This document shows positions 63,017 through 64,000 of a stretch of 64,000 bases of DNA, one piece after another (positions within the stretch are counted from its first letter, which is position 1; each line of letters opens with the position of its first letter). The translations under genes were made by a program, and so were the position numbers. The notes under the pieces were generated by a model. That model saw nothing but the letters and a program-made list of their open reading frames with translations. It was not told the DNA's origin and made no database searches. Source of the DNA: Tahibacter soli (GTDB taxonomy: Bacteria > Pseudomonadota > Gammaproteobacteria > Xanthomonadales > Rhodanobacteraceae). The stretch covers positions 124,001 through 188,000 of the forward strand of contig NZ_JAOVZO020000019.1 in NCBI RefSeq assembly GCF_025717065.2. Reading direction: 5' to 3'.

Positions 63017-64000
63017 ATGCTCGTCCGTTTACTCGCTTTTGTGTTTTTTGCCGTTTCTTCACCTGCGTTCGCGGTGATCGGCACGATCGACAACGTGCCC
63101 GGATCGACGCTCCTGTATCCGCATTTCGAGGTGGATACGAGCTCGGCGAACGGGGTCAACACCATCCTGACGCTGCAGAACGCGAGCGCGTCCGCCACGA
63201 TGGTCAACGTCGTGCTGTGGACCGACTACGGCATTCCGACCGAACAGTTCAACGTCTACCTGACCGGCTACGATCAGGAGACGATCGACCTCGGCCTGGT
63301 CTTCCGGCGCGTGCTGCCGCGCACCGGCTCGGCGGGGCAGGACCCTTCCGACACGGTCAGTCCGCACGGTCCGGTCTCGCAGGACATCAACTTCGCCAGC
63401 TGCAACGGCACGCTGCCCGACATCCAGAACGGCAGCATCGTCAGCCGCGACGTCGTCGGCGCGCACAGCGGCAAGCCGTCGAACGACTATTTCGGCGGGC
63501 TGTGCGGCTCGCGCGACCACGGCGACAACATCGCGCGCGGCTACGTGACGATGGACGTGACTAACCAGTGCACGATCCAGACGCCGGCCGCCGCGGGCTA
63601 TTTCGTCAGCGGCGGCGGCGGCGTCGCCGGCAACCGCAACATCCTGTTCGGCGACTACGTGATCGTCAATCCGTCGACCGGCCTCAACATCGCCGACAAC
63701 GCCGTGGCGATCGAGGCCGACGCCTCGAACGCGATCACCGCGAGCGGCGCGAACAAGCAGACGTTCTACGGCCGCTTCCTCGGCTTCGCGGCGACCGACA
63801 ACCGCGAACCGCTGCCGACCGCCTGGGCCGGACGCGCCTCGGCGGGCCGCACCGACGTCGACTACTGGCGCGAACCGGCCGTCGCCACCGCGCCGTTCGC
63901 GTGCGGCAGCGCGCCCGCCGGACTGCCGTCGGGCCAGCGCGGCGTCGCGCTGTTCAACGCTGCGGGTACGCAGACCGGCACGCCGGCCGGCGACCTGTTC
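63017..64000 (+). CDS. Secreted protein of unknown function, truncated at the window edge
   Basis: From ATG 63017 the frame is open to the last base (328 codons). A signal peptide (LLAFVFFAVSSPAFA) is followed by a beta-rich region with STLLYPHFEVDTSSANGVNTILTLQNASASATMVNVVLWTD-style segments, and Cys-containing stretches (ASCNG, GGLCGSRDHGD). The opening with LLYPHFEVDT..NT.LTLQN is characteristic of some uncharacterised exported proteins in this group. No domain is recognised, and the end is missing. GGGGG lies before the ATG. Confidence 0.75.
   Translation, partial: MLVRLLAFVFFAVSSPAFAVIGTIDNVPGSTLLYPHFEVDTSSANGVNTILTLQNASASATMVNVVLWTDYGIPTEQFNVYLTGYDQETIDLGLVFRRVLPRTGSAGQDPSDTVSPHGPVSQDINFASCNGTLPDIQNGSIVSRDVVGAHSGKPSNDYFGGLCGSRDHGDNIARGYVTMDVTNQCTIQTPAAAGYFVSGGGGVAGNRNILFGDYVIVNPSTGLNIADNAVAIEADASNAITASGANKQTFYGRFLGFAATDNREPLPTAWAGRASAGRTDVDYWREPAVATAPFACGSAPAGLPSGQRGVALFNAAGTQTGTPAGDLF

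Noticed and set aside
1-64000. tRNA, rRNA or riboswitch genes
   Set aside because: I saw no cloverleaf or rRNA pieces and no recognisable riboswitch core on either strand. A covariance search would be needed to exclude small RNAs.

Overview
The window is GC-rich DNA from a Gram-negative bacterium. Gene order, start sites, twin-arginine and Sec signal peptides, a long TonB-dependent receptor, CadC-type regulators fused to TPR or propeller domains, an alpha-amino-acid-ester-hydrolase-like enzyme, and dispersed palindromes of the GTCATTCC..GGAATCC kind all suggest a gammaproteobacterium of the Lysobacterales (Xanthomonadales), perhaps Rhodanobacteraceae or a relative. This placement is inferred from gene families; no rRNA or tRNA gene was seen. 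About 58 protein genes are supported.

Left part (1-15,000): the 3' part of a cyclic beta-glucan ABC exporter; a SymE-like toxin gene with a large inverted repeat upstream; 0.8 kb of dispersed repeats; a three-gene operon (an unlisted 40-residue Arg-rich ORF, an ATP/ADP-translocase-like carrier, a Tat-exported NAD-dependent epimerase); a PLP dehydratase; pepQ with a coupled membrane protein; a CadC/TPR regulator; a histidine kinase with a double-receiver regulator; and a Ca/Na-exchanger-like protein lacking the usual acidic residues.

Middle (15,000-36,000): a glutathione transferase; a leftward operon of pyruvate dehydrogenase E2 (aceF), an unknown 208-residue protein, lipoyl-E3 (lpdA) and an amino-acid racemase, with no aceE in view; tyrA; an exported amidohydrolase with a clear terminator; a YggN-like protein; a second GST; a 2OG-Fe dioxygenase; an HD hydrolase; an ABC permease/ATPase pair followed by hisN; ybaL; ypfJ; a YhhN family protein; and two small membrane proteins apparently controlled by a GbsR/MarR regulator through two matching operators.

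Right part (36,000-64,000): a PhoA-type phosphatase; an accessory pair of HipA-like kinase (apparently frameshifted at its 5' end) and DUF3037 protein; an XRE-cupin regulator facing an M24 peptidase through paired operators; a TetR/SDR divergent pair with three matching operator copies; a second exported amidohydrolase; a complete 1,225-bp IS30-family element inside a tandemly duplicated palindrome; two exported hydrolases, one of the alpha-amino-acid ester hydrolase family; a CadC/TolB-propeller regulator; an AraC regulator, a 49-residue Cys-rich protein and an alpha/beta hydrolase; an AraC-membrane protein-thioredoxin cassette; a TonB receptor; a LysR/cyclase pair; a GH18 chitinase-like enzyme; and a secreted unknown protein cut off by the right edge.

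Taken together, many genes serve peptide and polymer scavenging: two M24 peptidases, two amidohydrolases, ester hydrolases, a chitinase and the TonB receptor. Several small transcription units each carry a local regulator with operator palindromes readable in the DNA. The most promising poorly described pieces are the HipA-like/DUF3037 pair, the SymE-like locus, the gene embedded in the PDH operon, the Arg-rich leader ORF, and the operator arrays.
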